DNA of 64,000 nt. It comes from [Pasteurella] aerogenes (GTDB lineage Bacteria > Pseudomonadota > Gammaproteobacteria > Enterobacterales > Pasteurellaceae). The position numbers and the translations under genes were made by a program. Location: positions 1,798,001 through 1,862,000 of the forward strand of contig LR134362.1 in NCBI GenBank assembly GCA_900637275.1, read 5' to 3'. Shown piece by piece: positions 35,098 to 48,057 of this stretch. Each line of letters starts with the position of its first letter. Positions within the stretch are counted from its first letter, which is position 1. The notes under the pieces were generated by a model. That model saw only the letters and a list, made by a program, of their open reading frames with translations, did not search any database and was not told the DNA's origin.

Positions 35098-36912
35098 TTA
35101 GCGCTCTTTATTCATAATTTGTTGAATTTCCGCCATCAATTCTTGGTCCACATCCAACGCAATTTTCACTAATTCTTTATTTTCAAAATTGGCAATTTTC
35201 GGATCGTAAACTTCTGCCATTAATTTCAATTTGTGCCGATCTTTATCAAAATAGGTTTCCGCAATTTCATTCACCACATCCACCTCCATACCCAACGACA
35301 ACAACGCTTTTTTACCGGTACGCAACGCCGAATCAAAGGTTTCACGCACTTGAATATCTGCGCCTTCGCGAAATAAATCAATGGCATGAATACGATCATA
35401 GGCGCGCGCAATAATGGTAATATTCGGGTTCATTTTGCGAGCAAGATGTACAATATGCGACGCGTGCTGTTTATCATTGATCGCGACAATCAGCAAATCT
35501 GCACAATCTACGCCAGCAGCATGCAACAATTCTGGACGAGTAGCATCACCATAATAGGTTTTCACCCCCAATTTTTTCATTCCTGCAATTAAACTCGCGT
35601 CTTTATCAATCACGATCGGGCGATTTCCGGTCATCACCAACATTTGATTAATAATCTGCCCAAAACGCCCAATCCCGATCAACACCGTAGAACGTTGTTC
35701 CTCAATGGTATCAGCGGTTTGTTCCGTTTTATGTATCAAACGAGGAAGCAAATATTTTTTCTGCAAAATAATAAACACTGGCGTCAACACCATAGATAAC
35801 ACCACGATCGCAGTCATATTCGCTTGCATTTCTGCACTAATCACTCTTTGTGTCGCCGCAGCAGAAAAAAGTACGAACGCAAATTCGCCCCCTTGTGCCA
35901 TCATAAACATTCGATCGATCGCATTAACATGGGAGGTGTGAGTGATACGCGCCACAATATAAATACAAATGCCTTTGACCAACATAAAGGTCAATACACC
36001 TAAAATAATCAGCGCCCAGTTATCCATCACCACGGTGAGATTTAATGACATTCCCACACCTAAGAAAAATAATCCCAGCAATAAACCGCGGAAAGGCTCA
36101 ATATCGGCTTCTAATTGATGGCGAAAGCTGGATTCAGATAATAAAACACCAGCAAGAAAAGCGCCCATCGCCATAGATAAGCCGCCTTCTTCCATCAACA
36201 AGGCAGCACCTAAAACCACCAATAATGCCGCGGCAGTCATCACTTCACGCGTTTTGGTTTTTGCCAATATTTTAAATAGTGGATTAAGCAACCATAATCC
36301 GGCTGCCACGAGTGCAGCGACGGAAACGGCGGCAATGGAAATTTTTTGCCATAAAGGCGTCGCATTTGTCGCCTCCGCCGTTTCCATTGGCGATAAAAAG
36401 GTGACAAATGCCAATAAAGGCACAATCAATAAATCTTCAAATAATAAAATCGACACGATGCGCTGCCCGCGTGGTGAGGCAATATCGCCCCGTTCGCTTA
36501 ACTCTTGCATCACGATCGCAGTAGAAGTTAACACAAATCCCGCAGCACCAACAAACGCCACCTGCCAACTAAATCCATAAAGCATCGCAACGGAAGTTAA
36601 CGCCAATGTACACAAACCGATTTGAAAGGCACCGAGACAAAAAATATGGTTTCGTAGTCCCCAAATATGTGAAGGTTTCATTTCCAGTCCAATAATGAAC
36701 AGGAACATCACCACCCCTAATTCGGCGACATGAATAATTCCCTCCGGATCCGTGAACACACCAAAGCCAAAAGGTCCAATCACAAGCCCCGCCGCCAAAT
36801 ATCCCAAAACGGATCCTAAGCCAAAACGCTTAAATAGCGGCACCGTAACTACTGCAGCTGCCAGCAAGGTGACCACATTGACCAGTTGATTCGCCCCTTC
36901 TACTGCCATCAT
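35098..36912 (-). CDS. Kef-type monovalent cation:proton antiporter
   Basis: This 604-residue CPA2 transporter has an N-terminal Na+/H+ exchanger domain of about 12 helices (VLGYLAAGLVIGPFGFGVF, IGLEMKP, LLFEDLLIVPLLAF, FLGVGMSLNL) and a C-terminal RCK/TrkA-N nucleotide-binding domain (IGIGRFGQIINQML, about 410-530). It is closest in architecture to glutathione-gated KefB/KefC of E. coli, but the gating ligand is not shown by sequence and the kefF/kefG ancillary gene is not adjacent. AGGAGG precedes two adjacent ATGs. Confidence 0.85.
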   Translation of the reverse strand: MMAVEGANQLVNVVTLLAAAVVTVPLFKRFGLGSVLGYLAAGLVIGPFGFGVFTDPEGIIHVAELGVVMFLFIIGLEMKPSHIWGLRNHIFCLGAFQIGLCTLALTSVAMLYGFSWQVAFVGAAGFVLTSTAIVMQELSERGDIASPRGQRIVSILLFEDLLIVPLLAFVTFLSPMETAEATNATPLWQKISIAAVSVAALVAAGLWLLNPLFKILAKTKTREVMTAAALLVVLGAALLMEEGGLSMAMGAFLAGVLLSESSFRHQLEADIEPFRGLLLGLFFLGVGMSLNLTVVMDNWALIILGVLTFMLVKGICIYIVARITHTSHVNAIDRMFMMAQGGEFAFVLFSAAATQRVISAEMQANMTAIVVLSMVLTPVFIILQKKYLLPRLIHKTEQTADTIEEQRSTVLIGIGRFGQIINQMLVMTGNRPIVIDKDASLIAGMKKLGVKTYYGDATRPELLHAAGVDCADLLIVAINDKQHASHIVHLARKMNPNITIIARAYDRIHAIDLFREGADIQVRETFDSALRTGKKALLSLGMEVDVVNEIAETYFDKDRHKLKLMAEVYDPKIANFENKELVKIALDVDQELMAEIQQIMNKER

Positions 36913-36925
36913 TTCCTCCTTGTCA

Positions 36926-37627
36926 TCATTTGCGGGTTAAATAAAATGCCGCCAATGCCAAATCCTCCGGACGGGTTATTTTAATATTATCGCTACGTCC
37001 AGCGACCAAGTGCGGTCGAAATCCCAGCAATTCCATCGCTGACGCCTCGTCAGTCACCACGACCTCATTTTCCTGCGCAAAATTTAATGCTTTCGCCAGT
37101 AATTTCGCATTAAAAAACTGCGGCGTTTGCGCTAACCACAATTGCGTTCGATCTTCTGTCTGTTTAATTTGCAAATGCGCATCGGCGCGCTTGATAGTAT
37201 CTGTTGCTGGAATGGCTAAAATCGCCCCATTATCATCATTCACTTGCAATAACCGATCTAAATCTTGGTGAGTTAAACAAGGACGCGCAGCATCATGTAC
37301 CAACACCCAAGTTTCACGTCCAGCATGGAAATGAATCGCTTTCAGCCCATTTAACACGGAATCTGCCCGATTTGCACCGCCCTCTACCAAACGAATTTTT
37401 GCCTGCTTGAGAAATGGCATTTGCACCACATAAGGATCATCTTTAGCAACCGCAACAATCACCTCGTCAATTAACGGATAACTTAATAAAACGTTTAACG
37501 TATGTTGCAAAATCGTTTTACCATCAATTTCCAAATATTGCTTAGGCTTGTCCGCCTGCATTCGGCTCCCGACACCTGCCGCCGGTACGACAGCAACAAA
37601 TTGACGTTGATTCTTCATCTCGCTCAC
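36926..37627 (-). CDS. ispD: 2-C-methyl-D-erythritol 4-phosphate cytidylyltransferase
   Basis: This 233-residue enzyme makes CDP-ME in the MEP isoprenoid pathway. The CTP-binding loop VVPAAGVGSRMQADKPKQYL and VHDAARPCLT, ATDTIK and the C-terminal NIKITRPEDLALA are intact. The start is GTG at 37627, overlapping the ftsB stop by 4 bp, or ATG three codons in (37618); neither has a strong ribosome site. Confidence 0.95.
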   Translation of the reverse strand: MSEMKNQRQFVAVVPAAGVGSRMQADKPKQYLEIDGKTILQHTLNVLLSYPLIDEVIVAVAKDDPYVVQMPFLKQAKIRLVEGGANRADSVLNGLKAIHFHAGRETWVLVHDAARPCLTHQDLDRLLQVNDDNGAILAIPATDTIKRADAHLQIKQTEDRTQLWLAQTPQFFNAKLLAKALNFAQENEVVVTDEASAMELLGFRPHLVAGRSDNIKITRPEDLALAAFYLTRK

Positions 37628-37905
37628 TGTTTATTTTCTTTTACAATACGATAAAATGTTTCGTCAGATTTAACCATTTCATGCTGCAATCTCGCACGTT
37701 CTTCAATGGCATCCACACCTTCTTTCAAATCCTTAATTTCCGCAGCAATTACCTGATTTCGTTGGGAAAGTTTCTCATTTTCTTGTTGACGCTGAGTGAT
37801 TTCTTTTGATGTATCTTGATAATCAAAATAACCGTTTTTACCAAACCAAAAATCGTATTGAAATAGCAATAGCAATGCTACTAGAATAAAAATAAATAAA
37901 CGCAT
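37624..37905 (-). CDS. ftsB: Cell division protein FtsB
   Basis: This 93-residue bitopic protein of the FtsQLB divisome subcomplex has an N-terminal helix (about 3-20), then a coiled coil (about 28-65), and the conserved ARLQHEMVKSDETFY segment. The ftsB-ispD pair matches E. coli. Confidence 0.94.
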   Translation of the reverse strand: MRLFIFILVALLLLFQYDFWFGKNGYFDYQDTSKEITQRQQENEKLSQRNQVIAAEIKDLKEGVDAIEERARLQHEMVKSDETFYRIVKENKQ

Positions 37906-38023
37906 AAAAAGTTACTTCATCATGAATAATAATTCGTTAGTTTACCTTGAAACCGCCTAGAATGCGAAGCCCATGCGAAGAAAAAACGCTGGGCTTAAAA
38001 AGTGCGGTCATTTTTTTGACAAT

Positions 38024-38620
38024 TTATTGCCAATAAGGTTGCAACAAGCGCGCTAATAAGGTGTAGCCTTGGGCGGAAAAATGCAAGCCATCTGTGGTCA
38101 ATTCCTGCGCCAACAACCCGTTTTCATCGCAAAAAGCCGTATAAGTTTCAATCCAAGTTACGCCGATAGGACAATGGGATTTTAAATAACGATTAAGTTG
38201 TTGAATTGGTTGATTATCCAAGTTATCACGCCATCGAACTGGCGTCACTTCTAATAAAAAATATTGCGAGTGCGGTGCAATTTCTTTGAGTTTTTGAACG
38301 AGTATCTCAAGCCAATTTGCTACCTCTTGCGGGGAATAATCAGGTTCGCGTACAATATCGTTAACCCCAAGAAAGATAAAGACTTTTTTACCCAATTGCG
38401 TTATTTTCCCAGTCTCTACAATCCAGTCTAAATATTGTCGCGCAGTAATGGCGGAAAAGCCGAGATTAGCAAGGATTTTCCCCGCAAAATGATGCGGATA
38501 GTCTTCCGTATGTTGCCATAAATCAAATAAGGAATGCCCCAGTAAAGAAATCTCCGCTGTTTTTTCAAATTCCGCTTCCCGTTGACAAATTTGCGCTAAA
38601 ATATCCTGTGTTGTGATCAT
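38024..38620 (-). CDS. SGNH/GDSL-type hydrolase
   Basis: This 198-residue predicted esterase or lipase has the SGNH blocks: nucleophile Ser30 in LLGHSLFD (GHSL in place of GDSL), block II Gly in NLGFS, Asn87 in FLGVND, and catalytic Asp177/His180 in TTDGLHFS. No signal peptide is seen, so it is probably cytoplasmic. The substrate is unknown. It faces the yhcH pseudogene divergently and is separated from ftsB by a 118-bp gap with an uptake core (38000-38008). Confidence 0.85.
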   Translation of the reverse strand: MITTQDILAQICQREAEFEKTAEISLLGHSLFDLWQHTEDYPHHFAGKILANLGFSAITARQYLDWIVETGKITQLGKKVFIFLGVNDIVREPDYSPQEVANWLEILVQKLKEIAPHSQYFLLEVTPVRWRDNLDNQPIQQLNRYLKSHCPIGVTWIETYTAFCDENGLLAQELTTDGLHFSAQGYTLLARLLQPYWQ

Positions 38621-38762
38621 CTCCGCTCCCTATTCCTCTTTATATGATAAAAATATTATAGCCTTAAAGTGCGGTCAAAAAATTTTTATTTTTATTACTA
38701 CATCTCAAACAAACGAAAGTGGTATCATTTTGCACAGAAGACATTTAAAAAATGAGGAAAAA

Positions 38763-39307
38763 ATGATTATTGGAGATTTAGCCCACAACGACTTTAGCCA
38801 AGGTTTACCTGTGGTAATTGCTGACGTCTATCATTATTTAAATACCTTAATCTTGCGCAATTAAGTATAAGGCGTCATGACATCAATGAGAAAAATTATA
38901 TGAATGTAATGGAGCAAGAAACAGTTGCAACAGAAAGCAAACAGGCAGAATTGCATCGCCAATATATAGATATTCAAGTATTAATTTCTGGTAGAGAATG
39001 TATTGAATATGGTGTGAACTTCCCAGATCTTAGCCTCTACGACGATTATCGAGAAACAGAAGATTATCAATTGACAGCGGATATTGCAAATAAAAATGCG
39101 GTCATTTTATTACCAAAAATGTTTGCTATCTTTTTTCCTTATGAGTCGCACAAACCTTGCAGCCACGTATAAGCTAGACCCTCTAAATTAAAAAAATTGG
39201 TGGTTAAGATTCCACTCGAATTATTAAATAGGCAAGCAAATAAAAATAATGCTACCGAAGCCAAGCAAAAAACGATTAATGTAATACTGGAACAGCGGAT
39301 TAATTAA
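38763..39307 (+). pseudogene. yhcH: Broken YhcH/YjgK/YiaL-family (TabA-like) gene
   Basis: The start MIIGDLAHNDFSQGLP at 38763 follows AGGAA and matches the family start. After NTL (near 38850) the match continues one frame over (LAQLSIRRHDINEKNYMNVM) without the stop at 38862, so a single base has been lost. A second lesion is an in-frame TAA after KPCSHV (39170-39172), past which family sequence resumes (KLKKLVVKIPLELL) to 39307. Cupin motifs IDIQVLI and FFPYESHKP remain. YhcH-type proteins act on sugar derivatives or anomers in related pathways; here the gene is not functional as read. Confidence 0.88.
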
Positions 39308-39481
39308 AGATCATAAAGTGCAGTCATTTTTCAGGTGTTTTTACCTAAAAATAAATGAAAAAACCACCGCACTTTTTCTTTGTTGTTTTGTTCTGTTTTA
39401 TTTTCTTTGTGTTCTTTATTGATAGTTGGCATTGTTCATTGTGATTAGAGGTTATCGTTTGTGTCTCTTCATTTCCTCAAT

Positions 39482-39512
39482 ACAAAAAAACCTCAACGAT
39501 TTCTCGTTGAGG
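39482..39512 (-). terminator. Terminator of the rRNA operon
   Basis: On the minus strand a 9-bp stem CCTCAACGA/TCGTTGAGG has a four-base loop and is followed by TTTTTTT. It lies about 17 bp past the 5S rRNA. Confidence 0.9.
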
Positions 39513-39528
39513 CTCTCTTTTATTTCTT

Positions 39529-39645
39529 ACCTGGCGGTGTCCTACTCTCACATGGGGAACCCCCACACTACCATCGGCGTTACAGCGTTTCACTTCTGAG
39601 TTCGGCATGGAATCAGGTGGGTCCACTGCACTATCGCCGCCAAGA
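39529..39645 (-). rRNA. rrf: 5S ribosomal RNA
   Basis: The minus strand carries the conserved core ATGCCGAACTCAGAAGTGAA and GATGGTAGTGTGGGG, with complementary ends (TTGGCGGCGATAG and ending GACACCGCCAGGT). The length is about 117 nt; ends are approximate to a few bases. It is last in the operon. The 23S-5S spacer (39646-39852) shows no tRNA. Confidence 0.93.
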
Positions 39646-39852
39646 TAATTCTTTCGATGATTTCACTTCTCTTATTTTAATCTCTTCGTCTTTTTGTTCT
39701 TTCTACAGCTTCCGTCCGTCTCGTCTTTCTCTTCAACAGACTCCTTACCCTAAATTCGAAACAAGCTGTCCACTGTACTTTTCTGCTCTTACGCTTTTCT
39801 TCGTTCTTTCGTCTCGTTGCACACACCCCAAACCAAAACGCTTGAGGTTGTA

Positions 39853-42750
<2,898 letters not shown>

Positions 42751-42916
42751 ATACAACCTCAAACATTTTATGTCTGAGGGTATTATCTCTACAACTAAAC
42801 ACTTAACTGCCTTTTCTCAGTTAAGATTTCTTTTCGAACTACTCAGACTTTCTACTTGGGGATGATTATTAATCATCCCTACAGAAAATCTCTCAGTTTT
42901 CAGCTTGTTTCCAATT

Positions 42917-42928
42917 TTTTAAAGAACA
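42917..42928 (-). promoter_or_regulatory. boxA in the 16S-23S spacer
   Basis: TGTTCTTTAAAA on the minus strand matches boxA (TGCTCTTTA), the Nus-factor antitermination element. It lies between tRNA-Glu and 23S, where E. coli spacers also have one. The rest of the 205-bp spacer shows no gene. Confidence 0.65.
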
Positions 42929-42955
42929 ATAAGATAATATGAAATCATCTTTAAT

Positions 42956-43031
42956 TGGCGTCCCCACGGGGATTCGAACCCCGGTTACCGCCGTGAAAGG
43001 GCGATGTCCTAGGCCTCTAGACGATGGGGAC
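42956..43031 (-). tRNA. gltT: tRNA-Glu (anticodon UUC)
   Basis: This is a 76-nt cloverleaf with encoded CCA. The acceptor GTCCCCA pairs with TGGGGAC, the anticodon stem CCGCC/GGCGG carries loop CTTTCAC (anticodon TTC at 42995-42997), and the T-arm holds GGTTCGAATCC. It is the only tRNA in the rRNA spacer, so this operon is the Glu type and not the Ile-Ala type. Confidence 0.97.
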
Positions 43032-43200
43032 ATCAGGTAAAGATAATCTCTTCTCTTTCCTCACGCTTTCGCTTATCGCATTAATACGATTTCCATTACT
43101 CGACCTAGAAAGTAACCTAAAAGCGCGGTCTTTTTTCATTCTTTTCTGTCTACAATATCTCAGCCAATCTGTGTGAACACTCGCTGTCGCTTTATCTAGG

Positions 43201-44742
<1,542 letters not shown>

Positions 44743-44897
44743 CAAGTTCAATCGCTCAATATGTACTGACTATAAAATCATGACCGAATCTCTTCAATCA
44801 TTATGAATTTCAAGTTAAGCACCTATTAAGACTTCAAAATTTAAAATAGTTTTAAATAAAGTCAATCAACAAGTGCCCACACAGATTGTCTGATATA

Positions 44898-44909
44898 TTG
44901 TTAAAGAAC
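44898..44909 (-). promoter_or_regulatory. boxA antitermination element in the rRNA leader
   Basis: The minus strand reads GTTCTTTAACAA, followed by a stretch like the E. coli leader (ATCAGACAATCTGTGTG). It lies about 155 bp upstream of 16S and would bind NusB/NusE for antitermination. Confidence 0.75.
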
Positions 44910-45025
44910 GTTTGCAATTAGCAAGGCTTGAAATTCTAATTAAACTTCCTTTCAATGTCAATCAGAAAATAAACTTTTTTTCTTTCACTTCCTGACCGCT
45001 TGCTGCTCTTGCGTTGCGGAGGCGT

Positions 45026-45053
45026 ATTATAGTGATTTGAACTCATCTCGCAA
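45026..45053 (-). promoter_or_regulatory. rRNA operon promoter
   Basis: The minus strand has TTGCGA (45048-45053), a 16-base spacer, and TATAAT (45026-45031), followed by the GC-rich discriminator ACGCCTCCGC. An AT-rich UP-element-like stretch (45055-45085) precedes it. The 16-bp spacing and GC discriminator are the features behind ppGpp/growth-rate control in rRNA P1 promoters. The leader 44743-45025 carries no gene. Confidence 0.8.
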
Positions 45054-45138
45054 GTACTTTTTTGATAAAAAAATTTAATTGATTTTTTATTGAGCAAAGC
45101 ACACTAAAAATGCATAAAAAGAATGCAAATTATGAATA

Positions 45139-45651
45139 TTAATTCATCTTTTGAATTTTTTGAGCGAATGCTTTCACTTTTTCCCAATCGGTATATTCAA
45201 TTTCTTTGCTGGTGTCCGTTTCGCCTCCGGTAAGGCGCATAATAAATTGAATCATCACTCGATCAAACCAAGTATAACGAGGATAAAGCAATGCGCCAGC
45301 AAAAACTGCCGCTAATGTTGGCGTCCAGTCAATACGTTGTAAAAATTTTCTGACATACACATTGGTTTCGATGCTATCCTTGCCAACTTTACGGGCAGTT
45401 AAATTTACTCCAAAAAACACCGCACTTTTTTGATGTAAAAGTGCGGTGTTTTTTTGCACAAATTCATACAACGCACGATCAAAATGCCCATAACGAACAG
45501 ATGCACCGATAATAATCCGATCAAATTCCATTAATGATACTGAATCTGCTAAAGCAACCAGCGTCACCTCTCCCTCTAATAAACTCGCGATAAATTCCGC
45601 AATTTTTTTCGTTTGACCATCATGGGTTGCATATAAAATTAAGGTTTTCAT
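45139..45651 (-). CDS. hemG: Menaquinone-dependent protoporphyrinogen IX dehydrogenase
   Basis: This 170-residue flavodoxin-like enzyme oxidises protoporphyrinogen IX in heme synthesis. FMN motif LILYATHDGQTKKIAEFIA is at the N-terminus, and IIIGASVRYGHF and the long-chain insert with YTWFDRVMIQFIMRLTGGETD match HemG. I chose ATG at 45651, 1 bp after the trkH stop. Residues about 66-80 are encoded by an 18-bp uptake-sequence hairpin. The trkH-hemG-rRNA order is that of E. coli rrnA. Confidence 0.93.
   Translation of the reverse strand: MKTLILYATHDGQTKKIAEFIASLLEGEVTLVALADSVSLMEFDRIIIGASVRYGHFDRALYEFVQKNTALLHQKSAVFFGVNLTARKVGKDSIETNVYVRKFLQRIDWTPTLAAVFAGALLYPRYTWFDRVMIQFIMRLTGGETDTSKEIEYTDWEKVKAFAQKIQKMN
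45412..45454. repeat. Uptake-sequence hairpin inside hemG
   Basis: A perfect 18-bp inverted repeat (arms 45412-45429 and 45437-45454, 7-base loop) contains ACCGCACTT (45419-45427) and AAGTGCGGT (45439-45447). The outer A6/T6 pairs give it the shape of a bidirectional rho-independent terminator, yet it is read in frame through hemG. Confidence 0.9.
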
Positions 45652-45652
45652 G

Positions 45653-47113
45653 TTAGGTTTTCCAAAAAGCAGAAGTGAATAAAACAAGTAATGAAAAAAG
45701 CTCTAAACGACCGCACACCATCGCAAAAGTAAATACAAATTTTGCACTGTCCGGCACATGAGCAAAGGTTTGGCTCGTTGCTCCCAAGCCCGGTCCGGCA
45801 TTCGTCAATGTGGCTAATACCCCACCAATAGCATCATAAGGTTCCATGCCACATAAGATGACCGCGAATACACAAATTAAAAAGACAAATAAAAACGTGA
45901 TCAAAAATGCCCAAATACTTTCCACCACGCGCTGCGGCAAAATATTGCGCCCAAATTTAATCGGTTGCACTAAATTTGGATGCACTAAATGATTAAGTTC
46001 TCGTGTTGCCTGCAAACTAAGTACTAATACACGAATAGCTTTTAATCCACCCGAGGTAGAACCCGCACATCCGCCAATGACAGCAGAAACAACTAATAGC
46101 ATCGATAAAAATGCAGGTAAGTTATTTAGATCAAAAATGGTATAACCGGCAGTCATTGACATCGACGACAACTGCAACGCGCCTTGTGCAAAAGCATCAA
46201 AAAGGCTCAAATCATAGCTCATGTATAATCCGAGGGAAAAAACCGTAATAAACAAAATTTGTATAAAAAAGAAAAAGCGAAACTCCGGATCACGATAATA
46301 ATTACCCCATATTCCAGTACGTCGAAAATTAGAGACTAGTGCAATATGCAAACTGAAATTACAGCCAGCAATTAACATAAAAAATGCGGTAATAATATAA
46401 ATCGTGGAGCTATTAAAATAACCTAAACTCAAGTCATGGGTAGAAAATCCACCATTGGAAATCGTCGAAAAGCTATGTCCAATAGCATCGAACACATCCA
46501 TACCAGCGCCCCAATAAGCCGCCGCGCATAAAATAGTCAGAAATAAATAGGTAAACCACAATAATTTCGCCACTTCAGCTATACGAGGGCGCACTTTGCG
46601 ATCTTTTAATGGACCGGAAGATTCAGCGCGATACAATTGACTCTCCCCGATGCCCAACAACGGGATAATTGCAACCGCTAAAACGATGATCCCCATACCG
46701 CCGATCCACTGCAAAAATTGCCGATAAAATAAAATCGCCTTTGGTAAATAATCCAACCCAGACATCACAGTGGCACCAGTTGTCGTTAAGGCGGAAAAGG
46801 ATTCAAAGACAGCACTGGCGAAATTTAAATGCGTCATATCAAATAACATAAACGGAATTGCTCCAAGCAACCCTAGCACCGTCCAAAACAGCACCACGAT
46901 TAAAAAACCTTCGCGTGAACGCAATTCTTCTTTATGTTGGCGCGACCACCACCACAATAAAGCTCCGGCAACCAGACTTATCGCAAAGGCTTGCATAAAG
47001 GATTTCCCGCCGCCATCACCATATAACAAAGCAACAAAAGCCGGCACCAGCATAGTGACGGAAAAGCACATCACCAAAATACCAACAATACGAACGATGG
47101 ATAAAATATGCAC
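45653..47113 (-). CDS. trkH: Trk potassium uptake protein TrkH
   Basis: This 486-residue K+ channel-like subunit has four repeated M1-P-M2 units with pore segments TTTGATVMSG, TISNGGFSTHD, SMTAGYTIFD and TNAGPGLG. It needs TrkA for gating, which is not in this window. The start is GTG at 47113. It is between yigZ (11-bp gap) and hemG as in E. coli. Confidence 0.96.
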   Translation of the reverse strand: MHILSIVRIVGILVMCFSVTMLVPAFVALLYGDGGGKSFMQAFAISLVAGALLWWWSRQHKEELRSREGFLIVVLFWTVLGLLGAIPFMLFDMTHLNFASAVFESFSALTTTGATVMSGLDYLPKAILFYRQFLQWIGGMGIIVLAVAIIPLLGIGESQLYRAESSGPLKDRKVRPRIAEVAKLLWFTYLFLTILCAAAYWGAGMDVFDAIGHSFSTISNGGFSTHDLSLGYFNSSTIYIITAFFMLIAGCNFSLHIALVSNFRRTGIWGNYYRDPEFRFFFFIQILFITVFSLGLYMSYDLSLFDAFAQGALQLSSMSMTAGYTIFDLNNLPAFLSMLLVVSAVIGGCAGSTSGGLKAIRVLVLSLQATRELNHLVHPNLVQPIKFGRNILPQRVVESIWAFLITFLFVFLICVFAVILCGMEPYDAIGGVLATLTNAGPGLGATSQTFAHVPDSAKFVFTFAMVCGRLELFSLLVLFTSAFWKT

Positions 47114-47124
47114 AGATTACTCTC

Positions 47125-47733
47125 TTATTCAATCAACATTAAGCGCAACTGGCCAGCTGAACGCTCTGTCAAATCTTGCGTAAATGACGCTAGTGTATCA
47201 CCACTTACGCCCAAAACAAACCGCACTTTTTCCTGAAAATCCTGTGATTCCACCACCACGTCATGACGTTCGCATAATGTTAATATATCCTTGACTTGCG
47301 CATAATCACACACCAAAGCATAGAATTGACGTTCAATTTTCAAATGGGTTTCTAACAACGCTAACGCTTGCTGTACACCATTACCATAAGCACGCACTAA
47401 ACCACCGGTTCCCAACAAAATTCCACCATAATAACGCACAACTACCGCACTAATTTCACCAATCCCGCTGCCCAATAACGCATTTAACATCGGCTTTCCT
47501 GCGGTTCCAGCAGGTTCACCATCATCAGAAAAACCCAGCGCCTGCGAATTTGTCGGCTGCTCTGCCACCGCTGCCCAACAATGATGCCTTGCTTGCGGAT
47601 GCAACGCGCGAACCTGCTCCCAAAACGCTTTTGCTTGAGACAGTCCTTGCGTATGCTGCAAATAAGTAATAAAGCGGCTTTTCTTAATTTCTTCTTCAAA
47701 AACGACCGCACTTTTAGGAATGAAATATTGCAT
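47125..47733 (-). CDS. yigZ: IMPACT/YigZ family protein
   Basis: This 202-residue protein has the IMPACT N-terminal domain (KSRFITYLQHTQG, HHCWAAVAE, FSDDGEPAGTAGKPML) and a C-terminal EF-G-V-like domain. Eukaryotic IMPACT regulates GCN2; the bacterial role is not settled. It carries two uptake cores. It is first of the yigZ-trkH-hemG run. Confidence 0.92.
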   Translation of the reverse strand: MQYFIPKSAVVFEEEIKKSRFITYLQHTQGLSQAKAFWEQVRALHPQARHHCWAAVAEQPTNSQALGFSDDGEPAGTAGKPMLNALLGSGIGEISAVVVRYYGGILLGTGGLVRAYGNGVQQALALLETHLKIERQFYALVCDYAQVKDILTLCERHDVVVESQDFQEKVRFVLGVSGDTLASFTQDLTERSAGQLRLMLIE

Positions 47734-47812
47734 AAACCTGTCTTATTTTGACCTATAACTCATAGCGCGCTATTATACGCACAAACTTATTGAAACAAAT
47801 AATAAATCAAAA

Positions 47813-48052
47813 ATGACTGAGTTATCCACAGAATATACCTTAGACGCTATCGGACTGCGCTGCCCCGAACCGGTAATGTTAGTACGCAAACAAATCCGCC
47901 ATATGCAACCCGGCGAAACCCTCCTAATTATCGCAGATGACCCCGCCACCACGCGAGATATCCCCAGTTTCTGCCAATTTATGGATCATACGTTGGTAAA
48001 AAGTGAAGTGGAACAAACCCCTTATCGGTATTGGGTGAGGAAGGGGAGGTAA
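47813..48052 (+). CDS. tusA: Sulfurtransferase TusA
   Basis: This 79-residue sulfur carrier accepts persulfide from IscS and passes it down the Tus relay to MnmA for tRNA 2-thiouridine. LDAIGLRCPEPVMLVRKQIR holds the active Cys, and ADDPATTRDIPSFCQFM is the second conserved block. It is divergent from yigZ. The araC ribosome site GGGGAGG lies within its last codons. Confidence 0.96.
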   Translation: MTELSTEYTLDAIGLRCPEPVMLVRKQIRHMQPGETLLIIADDPATTRDIPSFCQFMDHTLVKSEVEQTPYRYWVRKGR

Positions 48053-48057
48053 ATTAC

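Noticed and set aside
38880..39172. The 90-codon frame as an independent small gene
   Set aside because: It begins mid-domain, has no ribosome site, and continues the yhcH family sequence from the broken upstream frame.
47970..48000. TATGGA in tusA as a reverse AraC half-site
   Set aside because: The second half (GCTA at seven bases) is missing, and the bases code for conserved TusA residues.
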